Part shown: positions 1-12,565 of the stretch, piece after piece | Numbering within the stretch: the stretch's first letter is position 1 | Layout of the letters: each line of letters begins with the position of its first letter | Source of the DNA: Cristatella mucedo | Taxonomy: Eukaryota; Bryozoa; Phylactolaemata; Cristatellidae | Reading direction: 5' to 3' | Assembly (NCBI GenBank): GCA_009760855.2 | Contig: WPIO01000009.1 | Location: 7,291,001 to 7,355,000 of the forward strand | DNA length: 64,000 bases | Position numbers and translations under genes: made by a program | Notes under the pieces: model-generated | Told to the model about the DNA's origin: nothing | The model's input: only the letters and a program-made list of their open reading frames with translations | The model's database searches: none

Positions 1-511
1 AGGCATACTTTCTGTTTTATTAAGCACTTCCTCTCAATCGCTGATTTCGTGGTTTGTGACTCCATGGTAACGACATCTAGACGAGTAGCGTGAGGCAGGA
101 CTGAGCGAAGATTGTCGGTCGTTGATAATTTCAAGCTATCTAAAGAAAATTATATCGTGCAGTTCGATATAAAAGTTATGCATATGCAAGTTATGCATAT
201 GCAGATAGATATGCAAGTCCGTGCACACATCGATCTTTGCAGCGAGCTTTCGGTACACAACCACGATCCAAAACTATTCATCTCACGGAGCGAAGAAAAC
301 GTGAGAATTAAAGTTAGACAAAATAAGGTGACAGTTGAGAACATAAGTATACTTGAAGCAGTAGGAATGACGACAGGAGAAAAAGCGCGAGAGGTGGCAC
401 TAAGAGAAATGTCATCGGTTCCCGAAGGAATGAGGAATTCGCACGATCAAACGCAAAAGCAACCGTATCAAATTGGACATAGCGACTTTATTCCACGGAG
501 GAGTACAAGTA

Positions 512-590
512 ATAATAATAATAATAATAATAATGCACTTGATAAAGCGCCCTCAGAGAACTCAAGCTCTTTCAAAGCGCTTTACAGGAT
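512..590 (-). mobile_element. LINE-A terminal tail
   Basis: (AAT)n, then GCACTTGATAAAGCGCCCTC...AAAGCGCTTTAC. Only the hairpin and microsatellite remain. The rest of 1-900 shows nothing I can assign. Confidence 0.75.
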
Positions 591-921
591 ACGAGCAGGT
601 CGACGCTGCTGCTGCAGCCCTGCTATCTAAAATAGTGAAAACTTAAGTATGTCTTGAAGATCGAAGTGGGAATTTTCGGGTAACTATCCGTCGATCCGCC
701 GGTAGCATAGCAGCGTCTCCGGCAGGGAGATAAGAAGCGTTTGAATGCCTTGGTAGCCGAGCCGAGAGCCATAGTTGAGTCATACGAGAGTTAAACTTGG
801 GAAGGACTGCGGAGACTTCGTCGCATTTTTCGGCAGTCCCGTCACACTGCAGTTTCCGTCGTCTTTCAAAGAAGAAGCGAAGCGCTGGTGATGCTAGCGA
901 GATCGCGTGAGCACATAAAGA

Positions 922-1145
922 ACGAATCACAGGGACCCACTAATTCCTGTCATAAGTAGATGCGTTTTTAGTTTCTTTTTATATGTGGGAAAGTCCGCAG
1001 GTGTCAAGAATAACACGGTTAAGGATGTCCTGCACAGGGCCACCGTGCAAGTGGATTAGTGGCAGCTCGAACAGTGTCAGCACGTATCAGCGTGCAAAGG
1101 ATGAATCACACGAACCCACTAAATGCTGCGATAAATAGCGTGGCG
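922..1145 (-). mobile_element. LINE-A 3' fragments, two partial copies
   Basis: AATCACAGGGACCCACTAAT (from 922) and AACCCACTAAATGCTGCGAT (near 1110), preceded by GTGTCAGCACG, repeat the same portion of the LINE-A tail twice. Confidence 0.65.
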
Positions 1146-1184
1146 TCGGATAAATCGCCTACGATAGTTGAGGCCAGCTGCAGT

Positions 1185-1345
1185 TTTCACTCCTGGGTCA
1201 TAGCCCAGTGCCAGGTGTTCGCTGCTTACGACCCAGGTCGTGGGTTTGATTCCTGCAGCGGCCGATCCCGTATTTGCCACTGCAAGGAGTGGCGATTGCC
1301 GTCCCGGCCCTTCTACCGCTACATAAATGAGGCTGGAAAATTAGC
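1185..1345 (+). mobile_element. SINE-2 (second tRNA-headed family)
   Basis: ACCCAGGTCGTGGGTTTGAT is a B box. Next come TCCTGCAGCGGCCG and the family tail GGAGTGGCGATTGCC...CTACATAAATGAGGCTG. The tail differs from SINE-1. Confidence 0.7.
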
Positions 1346-1978
1346 GTTGACCTATTATCAGGCGAGCATTGTAAATTTGACCACCCAGAGCCGACTGCGA
1401 ACGCGGTAAACGTACCGATTCAAATCGATGCGCTATACGCTAATTCGCGTACAGAAATTGATGAATCAATGACCGTTTGCCCCTCCCCCTCCACCACCAC
1501 CCCCCCCCCCCCGCCCCCGGGTGGACAGATCGTCCGGCTCCGATGTACGAGGTAGCGGTCGCTGCTCGGGCGAGCTTTGATACGCGAGCGGTAGTCAACC
1601 TCACTGCTATTAGGCAGCGTAGCGCGTGCAGCGTCCAGTGCTCTGGCGAGGTCCGCAACGGCTCCGAAACACTCGCCACATGCGCTGACGAGCGCTCAGC
1701 TTCGCAACGCTCGTCGGCGGCGAGTGATTAAAATGCCGTAAATAGCGTACGGACGAACCATAGAAAAGCGTTGCAAAACAAAGGCCTGAAGATGAAAGAT
1801 CGGACATGGCACGGAGATGGGAGTAGTCGGCGAGTCGAGGCGCCGGAAATGTCGAATTTTCGGATCTACTCTCGAGCGTAACCTGCCTGTCGAGCGAGTT
1901 GCTGCGGCCTAACTAGACCTCCACTCCCCCCCCCCCCGTGGCCCCCAACGACCTCGACCCTTCACGTTACGCCAGAGG

Positions 1979-2115
1979 ATGCCATGGGATGAGAATTCTC
2001 TTTGCCTAGATGAATCGAGGTGTCGCCGGCTTCTTTGGCGGGAGCATACAATTGAGAAACTGGATGCTTGCCTTGCCGACATTCGATCCTGGATGTCGGA
2101 AAACTTCTTAAAAGG
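1979..2115 (+). mobile_element. LINE-B internal fragment
   Basis: Encodes KLDACLADIRSWMSENFLK, matching LNACLADIRSWMSENFLK of the 24-kb LINE-B copy. The rest is unrelated. Confidence 0.6.
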
Positions 2116-2299
2116 CCGCCCCCTTCAGCCGCGTAAAACCGTTGCGACTCCGTCTGGGCTGCGATGGCCAGACCCTGACCTCCGACCGACGCGCCCGCCG
2201 TCCGAAAACGCCTTTCCGAAAACGTGCGCGCTCGCCGTCCGAAAACCGGAGTGCATTCGACCGGTCCTTAATTGAACCCTAGCGCCGCGGGTCGCTCGC

Positions 2300-3200
2300 C
2301 GCCCTATTGATTACATCAGAATTAAGTTAGCGAGCTATTTCCAGACGGCATATTTACGCCGGCAGGTGTTGTCCGCCATAGTTCGACGGAGCAATCAAAC
2401 TTCAGCCCTAAACGGCTGCGGGGGAGGGGCCGGTGCGCCGGCGATGCGTGAAGCAAGTGCGGTCGCCGGAGGAGACGCGCGCATGTGCAGACTGCGCGCA
2501 GCATCGCCGCCCACCGCCGCCGCGCCCCGCCGCGGCCCCAGCGAGCCAAGGCCTCCTCTGCTGCGGCCGCCGCAGCCGCCGACATGTTCGCGAGCAGTCC
2601 CTACGTCCGCTCGGTCTCAACGCGAGTCGAGAGCTTGCAGAAGTACCAGAAGTCACAGGACCAGCAGCAGCAGCCGCCGCCGCCGCCGCCGCCGCAGCAG
2701 CAGCAGCAGCTCGTCCACTCGGCCGCTGGAGGTAAGCGCCGCCGCCGCGGCCGTCGCTACTCCTCCACGCCCCGGGCTCGGCTGAGCGAGGGGACGCGGC
2801 GAGCGGTCGCAGAGTGCTGCCGTTGCACGACCGCTATCGCGCCTGCCGTATCCCTGCGGGCGGCCATGGAGCTGGCGTCGCGAAACGAGCGATCGCGGAA
2901 CGCACGCGCGCGCACGCGCGACCTCGAGAGCCTCGCGTCGGCGGCCTCGCGTCGGCGGCTGCGGCGAATTGTGCCGTCGCTCGCCGAGCTCGCTGCCGGC
3001 TTCCTTCCCCCCCCCCCCGCCTCCGCCCGGGGCTTGCTCTCTCGCGACGACTCGCTCGCCGGCGGACGCGGCTCACACGTCGCTTAGCGCTCGCACGCTG
3101 GAAACTCAGACGCCGCGTCTCGTCGGCGGCGACTGTCAGCGCCGCGCGGCGCGCGCTGAAGAGAGCCGGCGCGTTCAGCGCGCGCCGCGTCTCCGCCCGC
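2300..3200. promoter_or_regulatory. CpG-rich block, possible promoter
   Basis: A GC- and CpG-dense block that contains the candidate first exon at 2584-2731. The downstream part has (CCG)n and (CAG)n runs. Long ORFs in several frames here follow from the scarcity of AT-rich stop codons and are not taken as genes. Confidence 0.45.
2584..2731 (+). CDS. Possible first coding exon of an unidentified or alternative transcript
   Basis: The first ATG of an open frame, with G at -3, opens a peptide beginning MFASSPYVRSVSTRVESL. It runs on through QKYQKSQ into a Gln/Pro/Gln run from CAG and CCG repeats, and ends at a good donor, GGAG|gtaagc, in phase 1. The opening stretch is not low-complexity, unlike its surroundings. 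Phase 1 is also what Kv-beta exon 2 (29095) accepts, so this could be a distal alternative Kv-beta first exon. I do not recognise the sequence and could not link it to a second exon. Confidence 0.3.
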
Positions 3201-4194
3201 TGCCCAAAAGCGCTGGGAATTCGATCGTCTGGCTACAAGGCGGGTCTGGCAACGAGTTGCCGATGCTGCTGAGCAGGTGCCGCCGCCGCTTTTTCATCGG
3301 CAGATTGCGCCGAGAAGCCTCGCGCTGTCGGCGTCAGGCACGCAGCTTTATCAACGAATGAAACTAATGGGCCCAATCTGCCTTACCCTTTCGAGCGGAT
3401 TCGCCAAAACGCTCGCAGGGAAGCGTTCAATATTTCATTAGCCCCAACGGCGATTGCCGAACTGGGGGGGCGAGCATTTCGAGCGTCGACTCGGAAGTGG
3501 CGGAACAGGTCACGCGCTCGCACGCGTGCCCGTTCTGGCGAATCGCCTTAATTTATAGCCGTTCGCTTTACGAGTCGAGATTTGTGCACCAACTTGCGCT
3601 CGATTGTCATGGCGAAGCGGCCTCGGTGCAAACGTTGCCACCGAACGCAGCTGACGGCGATTGCCGTCGACATTCATTCGCCGTCGCTAGGTCTAAGCAG
3701 CGGCTGGCCGACGGAGCAGCCGATGCAGCGTAGCGGCGGCGTGGCAATTCTGCGCCAGCCAGCAGGCGCACGCACCCCGCCTCTACCGTCACGCCGGTCA
3801 GCCAGCAGGCGCACGCATCCGGAACGGGCGCAGGGCTGAGCGGGATCCGTAAAGGTTCGACAGAGCCATTTAAGCGGACGAACCGTATCTGCTCAGGACA
3901 CTGGAAATCGAAGCTTCCCGGGCTGGGCTGAGAGCCGCGAGGTACTTCTTACAGAGCAACTTGAACCGGCGCGAGCGCACAGGCGCAGCTCAAGCGGTCT
4001 AGAACTATCGAATCGAGTTCATTCCTCATCAGAGTGCTTTTGCAGGATTGTTTGGATTGGTCAACGGACTCGGCGTGAGTCTCGTCCAGAGTTGCACGCT
4101 CCAGTCGCGAAGCGAGCGATCGCACCTTTCGGTGCGATCGCTCGGCTCCAGATAAAGTAAGACGAGAGTGTACTACTACAAAAGAGTGATACAC

Positions 4195-4310
4195 CTGACC
4201 ATGGTCTGGCCGAGGTCGTGGGCTCGAGCCCCGTGGCACATGTGAAGCGCCCCAATGGACATTAAGCTCTCTCATGGCGCTATACAAATGTATTCAATTT
4301 TTTAATTTTA
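4195..4310 (+). mobile_element. SINE-1 (tRNA-headed, LINE-A-like tail), 5'-truncated
   Basis: CCGAGGTCGTGGGCTCGAGC is a polymerase III B box. The tail GAAGCGCC...TGGCGCTATACAAATG resembles the LINE-A hairpin. A perfect 14-bp hairpin lies just upstream at 4113-4144. Confidence 0.7.
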
Positions 4311-4544
4311 TGACAGGATCGACATAATGAGCTGAAGACTCGTGGGAGGAACTCGGCGTTCGTACTTCACGCCCGGCGTTCTGGGGCGACAAAGATTGCA
4401 TTCCGTGCAATCGCTGCGGCTAGCCGATCCCGAAACGAATCCACGCGACACAGTCCATGAGCATTGCTTGTAAAACGCCTGAGGCAAGTAGTCGTTCCCG
4501 ACAGCATTCTATTTCTTGCATTCGTGACTAGGTTTGGTCCAGGG

Positions 4545-4675
4545 ATTAAGGTGCTCACCCTGACCAAGGTCTGACCGAGGTCGTAGGCTTGAGCCCCTTG
4601 GCATACGTGAAGCGCCTGAATAGAAATTAAATTCCCTCAAGGGGCTATACAAATCCTTTATATTCATTTATTTAT
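4545..4675 (+). mobile_element. SINE-1
   Basis: AAGGTGCTCACCCTGACCA, CCGAGGTCGTAGGCTTGAGC (B box), then GAAGCGCCTGAATAGAAATT and the closing GGGGCTATACAAATCC. Confidence 0.72.
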
Positions 4676-4792
4676 ATCTTAATTCGTAAGAGCTTTAGTA
4701 GTGGATAAGGCTGTACGACGAAGCGATGCCAGCGACCTCCGGTGACCTCGTCGGCCGCCAGTGCCAGTTAATCCGAGCGCGTTCACTCACTT

Positions 4793-5165
4793 ATAATAAT
4801 AATGATAATAATAATGCACTTGATAAAGCGCCCTCAGGGAACTCTATCTCTTTCTAGGCGCTTTACATTTGCTGCAAAGGGAAATGCAATTGAATGGTGA
4901 ATAATATCATGCTTGATAAACAAACAACATGAATAACATGTTTAGGGGTGACATGCACGGGGTCAGCATGCCAATGAGGTTAGTGGCAGCATGCACAGTG
5001 TCAGCACGCATAAGCACATCAAGGACGAATCACGGGGATCCACTAAATGCTGTTCTAAATAGGTTTGTTTGTAAGTTCTTTTTAAATGTGGTCAAGTCAC
5101 TAAAGGTACAGATACATCCCGTACGGTCAACTACAGCAGGGCTGGCTCTGATCCCGAGGGTTACT
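4793..5165 (-). mobile_element. LINE-A 3' end
   Basis: (TAATAA)n-like start, CACTTGATAAAGCGCCCTCA hairpin arm, then ATGAATAACATG and GGTGACATGCACGGGGTCAG. The open frame here is part of the tail. Confidence 0.85.
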
Positions 5166-6189
5166 AAGGTGTCAATAGTCAGTCCTTGATCACGGTACGA
5201 GGATCCAGTTTTCGGTAATACGATCCAAGTGCACCGTCGCCGAAACCGTCGCGGGGCGCCTCTACCCTCACGTAGCGGGATGACGGCTGGATTGACGCAG
5301 GCGCAGGCGAGTCGTGTAAAGGCAGGCATACGGTTGTGGTCGTCGGGTCGCGGTCATCTGTCGCTGGTCGTCGTCAGGCGCTGGGTCGCGGTAATCGGGT
5401 CGGCGGATGCGCTGCGGAGGAAGAAAGCGAGAGAGGAGTGGATAGCGCCCGCGTGGGCCGGCGGACTGGCCGACATTGTGGAGTGCGCCGCGAGCGACGC
5501 TTTTGGGTCACATGACCAGCGCGACAATTCATCGGCCCGCGCTGGCAGCTGCTCCGGGCGAGGCAGCTGACAGCAGTGTTCGGCGTGCCGGCAATCGGAA
5601 CGTAGCATGGTGTGCAACTCAGTCTGGCCGCGCTTGTCGGTGCCACCAGCGCCATCTCCTCGCTGGCGAGCGGCTAGCGTCTTCCGCTCTCAGCTTCCAG
5701 ATAGCGAGCGCAGAGTCGAGGCTGCGACACGTCTTCCACTGGCTAATCATCTTAAATCCTCCTTAAATCGTACATCCTTAAAGCTCTAAAAAGAGCTTAG
5801 CGCAGTTCTCACGGTCAACTCAGTGGATTTCCTAGCAATAAGCAGTGAGCAGTCGGCGGACGGAAGTCGGCCCAAGTTCTCGAAGTAACGTGGATTGCTA
5901 GCGCATTTGAATTGCAGCCACCGCCTTCGCGATTGTTTACAGTGGTTTTAAGAAGAGGGGCGTCTCAACTATGCCCTATTCCCTGGTGCCCTCGGTCATT
6001 AGGTCGACAGTTAGGGGCTAGAAGACGTGCAGGCGGCGTTCCAGCCCCGATCCTCTCCCGACCCTCGGTCGCGTACCGGCGGATGGAGAGCTTAAAGTGA
6101 GGCGCAGCCATTTTCTCCTTGGACTTCGGGGCTGTAGCTTCGGAGGACCGCCTTTTCTTCAGACGAGGAAATGGGAGCAAGAACCTCTT
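5166..6189. other. Unassigned stretch
   Basis: Moderately GC-rich DNA with short overlapping frames on both strands. I see no conserved motif, repeat family or RNA gene in it. Confidence 0.3.
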
Positions 6190-7180
6190 AATCTTACAGG
6201 CATGTGTGTGACGGACTTGGCTGCTGAAAAAACCACTAGGCCGCTGAAGCTGGCAATGAATACGGCTGCAAATCCCAGAGGTTTGACCACGTGTATCCTT
6301 TGCTGAAGGAGCTTCGATGGCTTCCGGTTGATCAACGGATACAGAGCATAGTTCTTACCCTAACCCATAAGGCCCGCCAGCTCATGGCTCATCCATATCT
6401 AGGTGAACTTCACCGGTTTTAGCCCACCTCGTGCCCTCAGGTCGTCAAAGGGCAATAAATTAGCGTTTTAGTCCAACACTAAAGACCGTTGGTGACACAA
6501 GTTTGTGCTCCGAAGGTCCTAGACTGTGAAGCACACCTCCGTAATTGTTATGCTATGACATCTACTCTCCTCCAGTTTATTGTGGCACATCCTTTCCAGT
6601 CCTCCAGAGCTGCTATTTGCACTGACTCAGCTATGCTTCTCACTTTCTCAATGTTTCGTGAGACGAAGTCTGTAGCTTACCCTATGCACACCGAAAGCTG
6701 ATTAGACTTTACAGAGCAAAGTTGTTATTCTGACCCACAAGGCCCGCCACTGCTTGGTACCTCCATACCTAGCTGAACTGATGCACCAGTTTCAGCCTCC
6801 TCGTGACCTCAGATCCTCTATGGGCAACAAATTAGCCGTTCCAATCGTCCGCTTAAAGACCTTTGGCGACAGCTTTTGCTCTGCAGATCCTAGACTGTGG
6901 AACTCACTACCCAATTTTTGAGCAACTACTACAGCTACTCTCCTGCTGCCGACTGTGGCACATCTTTTCCAGCGGTCCTCGCTACTCACTACCTCTACTG
7001 CCCTCCTGACTCAGCTACGCTTCTCACTTCCTCTCTGCTTCGTAAGATTAAGTCTTTGGCTACCGAATGCATACCGAAAGCTTCTTAGGCTTTGAGTACG
7101 ACACAGAAAACTCTCTTGCGTAACACCCACTTAGACGGTGTGGCTTTGTGGAGTTACAGAGATACATTACACTACATTAC
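6190..7180 (+). mobile_element. LINE-B 3' fragments, two tandem partial copies
   Basis: The first (6190-6705) and second (6700-7180) segments repeat the same LINE-B 3' sequence: the CATAAGGCCCGCCA / CACAAGGCCCGCCA block, then GTGCTCCGAAGGTCCTAGACTGTG / CTCTGCAGATCCTAGACTGTGG. The second reaches the 3' terminus with GTGGAGTTACAGAGATACATTA. Both are full of stops. Confidence 0.75.
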
Positions 7181-7378
7181 TTATAGCTGATTAGTTTCTT
7201 ACCGCTAGACTGTACGATAGCCGTAACTCCAAATTAGCTCTTAATTATGGGGCCATCTGGGCACTTAACTACTTGAAATAGCAGGATATTATCAGCGGAA
7301 ACAAGACTCAAGCGGAATGCCGTTCGCCAGCGACGCATGTGAGCGGCCGAACGTTGCTTGCTCGATCAACAGCCTGAA

Positions 7379-7985
<607 letters not shown>

Positions 7986-9959
7986 CTTAACAGTGACTAC
8001 CCGGCTTCCGACCCGGAAATGACGTCCGAGACGCACAGCCGCCGCACCGCCATCCGTTCCACGCGCGCATGCCATACCGAGGTCTACCAGGCAGCAGGCG
8101 CCATTATCTGGCCACCAGCTACCCGTAGCTCTTTCTTAAAGTGACCACATCCTGATGCGCCAGTGAGAGCTTCGCGAGACTCGAAAGCTGCAGACGCCCC
8201 CTGAGCGGGGGGGGGGGCGGGGCGTCTCCAGCTTCTCCAGGCTCCTGCAGCGATCGGGTTTAACGAAAACCGCGCCCTGTTTTACTTGGAACCGCGAGAC
8301 ACTTGGCGTCTCGCTCTGCTGCTCGCTTTCCTCTGTGCTGTCACCTGCGATCGTTGCGAACATAGTTTAGGCACTTTGCTCACTTTTGTTCGCGGACCCG
8401 TTGCTTCCAAAGCCTCGCACTTTCTCATCTTTGGTTCTCGCTTTCGGTCTTGTTTTCAGTGAAACGCATACGATCGACTCTGAGGGTGCATCCTTTCATT
8501 CGCGTCTGTTGTCGCGGGGCTCAGCCACCCAATCGGTCAGCGCCGGCAGGGCGAATCAGCAGCAGTGACGTAGGCTTACTGTACGTACGCCAGAGCCCAG
8601 TAGGAGGGCAGGGGCGCTGCACTCTCTAGTCCAGTCTGGCAGCCCGGCAGCGCAGCCGCAGGTATCCTCACTGCAGCGAACGGCCGCACGAACGTTTGAA
8701 AATGCTAACCTCCGCGTGCTTTGCGCCGCCCGCCGGGTCCGATACTCCGTAGAGAGCGCGTAGAAGCGCCGGCGGTACGAGAGCGGCAGCAGCAGCAGTG
8801 GCCACCACCACCACCAGCTCAATTCCCGGCAACATAAATGCCAAGCCCTATTCCGCGCTGAGGCTATCTTTAGCCAATGACTCCTTCTCCTCGGAGGTGT
8901 TAGAGCTCCTGTACTGCGTGCAGGCTGCAGCATCGCAGCCTGGAGTCTCGCTGCCTCATCCAGGGCGCCATCGAAACGGCGGCGGAGCCGCAGGGGCGTG
9001 GCGTCGAGGCTGCTCGCTCGCTCGCTCGCGCTCCGATTACCGCACCGGCACCAGAGACAAAGTAGACGCGCCGAACATCAGCAGCAAAGCAAAAGGCCGA
9101 AGCGTATTCAGCTTCATTCAGCCGGCATCGTATCAGCACGTCCGCGAAAAGGCGACTCCCTCCCGCCAGCCTCCGAGCTCCGAGCTACCCAAAGAGGCAG
9201 CTATCGACGTCCATCGAGATCTCGCCGTGCGACCGGCCATTTTGACGTGCGCCCAGTGCGACCTCAACGTTGCTGACGAGATCCGTCGGTCGTATTCGCT
9301 TCGGGGATTTGCGTCGGTCCACGACAACCGCGCGATTGTCGAATGTGATCGGCGACCGCGACGCTGAAATGGCTGAAACTCGAAAACGTCGAGCGCTCTG
9401 GTCGTAGATGTATGACAGGCTGGAGCGTTCTCGTATTGCAGAGAAATTGCTTACTGCTTTCCGCGCTTCCTTTACCCTTTCTCGTGCGGTTCGGCCTTAA
9501 TCGCGATAGGCGCGGATTCGGCAACTGGAAGACGAAGGGCGGCGGCGGCGGCACAGATTGCAAACCTCTCTAGCATCGAGGCAGCCACCAGTGGCCATTC
9601 TTCAGCAAGGCGACGCAAGCGGTCGTCGGCCTGGTGAGGAGCAGCAAGAAGGCGCACATTATTTCAGGAAAGTACGGCATTGAGAAGCAGACGACCGATG
9701 CGACCGATGGACATCAAACTCCGCTCCGAGCATCGGTCGACGCAATACGATTTCTAGCGAGAGTCGTGGCCGGCCCTGCCGGAGCCACGATGAACCGGTT
9801 GATTCACTCAACCGCAGCAACAAACTCGACCTCCTCAAGTTCATCTACAAGCAGAACTTTCAGCTAGCCGCCATCGCGCTCGAGAAGGCCCCCTCCCCCG
9901 GAAGAACGCCACCGTGGCCAACTCCGACATTCAGAAGGACATCGTCCGTGCACGCTGAC
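7986..9959. other. Moderately GC-rich stretch with no assignable feature
   Basis: No conserved coding block, RNA gene or repeat family was recognised. One stretch near 9830-9880 reads NKLDLLKFIYKQNFQLAAIA on the + strand without low complexity and may be a relic exon, but I cannot place it. Confidence 0.3.
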
Positions 9960-10870
9960 CTCGTTCGTGAGCGGCTCGAGGGTGAGAAAGGCAATGCTTA
10001 TTACTACTTTATGGTTATTCGTCGACCTCGATCATGCGACAAGCATCTTCGCCGATGATCTCGCACTCGCAACTATCGTCAAGATTCGGACGAAAGGCCG
10101 TCGCATGACTGCTCATTGTCGTAGACGTGGCTTTGTTGGCGATGCCAATCTGAGCGGTGATATTAATGGTCTGCAAGGCTCGATCGAGCAGCTGCACTTG
10201 GTGTCCTTCGGGGCACTATTGGATGCGAAAGCACCGGTTCTTGCCCTGGTCGTGACCTTCGCGAATTGATGCCCTGATATTGGCCTCTTCTTCGTATTAG
10301 TCAGTGACATTGCCAATGTGGCGGCGACAAATTTCCCACTAAGCAAGAGAAGATCATACGGGACCACATCGATGAGCTACAGGTTTGAGTTTCAGGTCGT
10401 GGCCTGAACCAGGAGGCTGCACGCGGTCGAGCCGAGAGGAAGAGGGGACACGCTGCTGCAGTTCTTCAGTCCTTTTGGCGAGCGTTGCAGAGCGCTTAAT
10501 CGGCATTTTCGCCACGACCGTTGAAGTCATGGAGCACGTCAAAAGGAACGTTGGCACAACTGAGCAGAGAATCACGGCGACACGCCCAGTCGATTGCGTG
10601 CTTTCATTCTCATGTTCGCCTTCGTGTTACATCTCATGGAGCACCTGTTATCGATTCGGCTGGCGAAGCTATTCGGTTATCCAAGCTATCGAATATGTTG
10701 CTAAAAACAGGATTAAGGTCTTGTCACTTGGTCGATCGCACCATTCTCGCACCGCTAGGACAAGCAAACGGCTGGCTGTGACGCCGTAGGAGCATTAGCC
10801 TCTACAGTTCTATCGGTTGACCACCGGATAGGTAACCCAGACGCCTCGCGATCGCTCACTGATTAGGGTT
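9960..10870 (+). pseudogene. THAP-like relic, copy 1
   Basis: Shares an ordered series of blocks with 12566-13200. These include CRRRGFVGDANLSGDINGL (near 10125), GAAGTCATGGAGCACGTCAA (near 10525) and a shared GCGTGCTTTCATTC/TCGTGCTTTCATTC block (near 10600). Copy 2 has CGEHFVGASD, the C..HF pattern of a THAP zinc finger. Frames are broken in both copies. It is probably a decayed DNA transposon of P-element type or a THAP-gene relic; family assignment is weak. Confidence 0.35.
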
Positions 10871-10959
10871 AGAATTCTCGTTTCGCATCGAGTGCCACGG
10901 CAGATGGCCTCCGATTACTCGGCATTGAAAAATCATGTATCAATGAATGAAGACGAGTA

Positions 10960-12560
10960 TCCAGGAATAAAAACAGTTATAATAACAATAGTTATAATAA
11001 TAATGATATTTAGACATTCGTATAAAATCCTAAAGAATTGAATCTCTATGTAAAAACTTGGCATAAGCTATAAAGGAACCGTGTCAATTAGGCAATGAAC
11101 AAAAAGGTTGTTAGCTCATTGTCGTCAAGTCGGGGAATGTCATGATGTTAGTCGGGAGTGATGTTGAAGGCATTGAGAGCATGCGAATGAAAGGCATGGT
11201 TCCTACTTAGGTAAGGTTGGTAAGGGGCACGGCTAAATGACTTAAGTCTGAAGAGCGGGAGGTGCGTTTTGTAGCCTGATTGGGAACTCGTTCAGATAAT
11301 TCGCCATGACCCAGGGAATGAAGGGACCCCTAGGGTGAATGAAAAGGAAATCTTAGAATAAATGCCCTTCCCGTTGGAGGCCAGTGCAGGTTGATGGGAA
11401 CAGGTATAACAGGCTTCCTGATTTATCAGTCTCATTTCCTGTATGTGGCGGGCAGACGAGCGACAGCTGTCATTATCTCCGCTTTCATCAAGCAATAAAG
11501 GATTGCCTGTCGAAGAACTCGAACTTTCGATCTGCGTCGTGGAGTTCGAGCACCTCACCCATAGGCTACGACCCAGGTGCGATATGGCAATTGCATTGTT
11601 CACGCAGACAAGCCCTAGCAGATGGTCTTAGCACTAACTGCATGTGCCTCATTGGACCGGTCGGAAGACCAGTCAGTGGTGATTTACATAATTCAAGACG
11701 GGATGTCACAAGCGCAAGGAGTGCAATGCAGAGCAATGCAGTGTGCAATGCGACATGTATAAATATTGCAATGCAGCACGATTACGTAATGAGTGACAGC
11801 TGACCCGCGATAGCAGAGCTACGAGCTCGGCTCCGAGCGTCCGGTCTCTAAGCATTGCAAGCATAGTGCCGCTACTGAAACTAGTAAGGGTCTATCGAGC
11901 ATAGCATTAAACATGGTGCATCCATAATGAGCAGACCCAAATATTTGCGATTCCACTTAGTTGAAAGAACGACAACTTATGGGTTTAGCTGATTTCGGCG
12001 TCTAGTGAAAGGTCTCTTTGAAAAAGGACATCGTGATTGCATGCAGACGATACAGAATTTGTTCTAGCCGAGCCCCCATTCAGCGTTCGGTTTTCCAATT
12101 TCCGAGTAACATTTGATTTGCTCAAAACTAATGTGGTGGTTTTATCATCATTTAATTTGAGGAAGTTTGCTGCCATCCAGGTGTCAATGTCAGCAGCAAC
12201 TCATGCATCAATAGAGTTGGGAGAGTTCGACCTGCTGGAGGGCAGAGAGGAACGTATCAAGGCACTCGCACAACTGTGCCATCTGTATTAAAATGAAAGC
12301 CTAGACTGTATGTGGCGGTTATGTCGGCACGAGGAGAGCATAAATTGTGAAAAGAAGCAGACCAACTACTTATTCGTTGGGTTCTCTGGACCCAGTCGAG
12401 GCTCCTCGGATGGCCCGGATGTCTATTGAAGTCATAGCTCCCAAGTCTAAAACTGAGACAGGCCCATACAGCATTGCACTGCTGCAGCCATAACGATGCC
12501 CAGGCGAGGTGAGAGGCGTTCAAAAACGCCTCGGTGACCGATGGTGTCCGTCGCTTCCGA
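10960..12560 (-). mobile_element. LINE-A relic (reverse transcriptase region)
   Basis: On the - strand, FERLSPRLGI (near 12520), LGFHFNTDGT (near 12280), MAANFLKLNDDKT (near 12160) and KLENRTLNGGSA line up in order with the 15-kb LINE-A. The 3' side reaches an AT-rich TAATAATAA stretch at 10970. It is heavily decayed and adjoins the THAP-like copy at 12566. Confidence 0.7.
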
Positions 12561-12565
12561 AGCAT

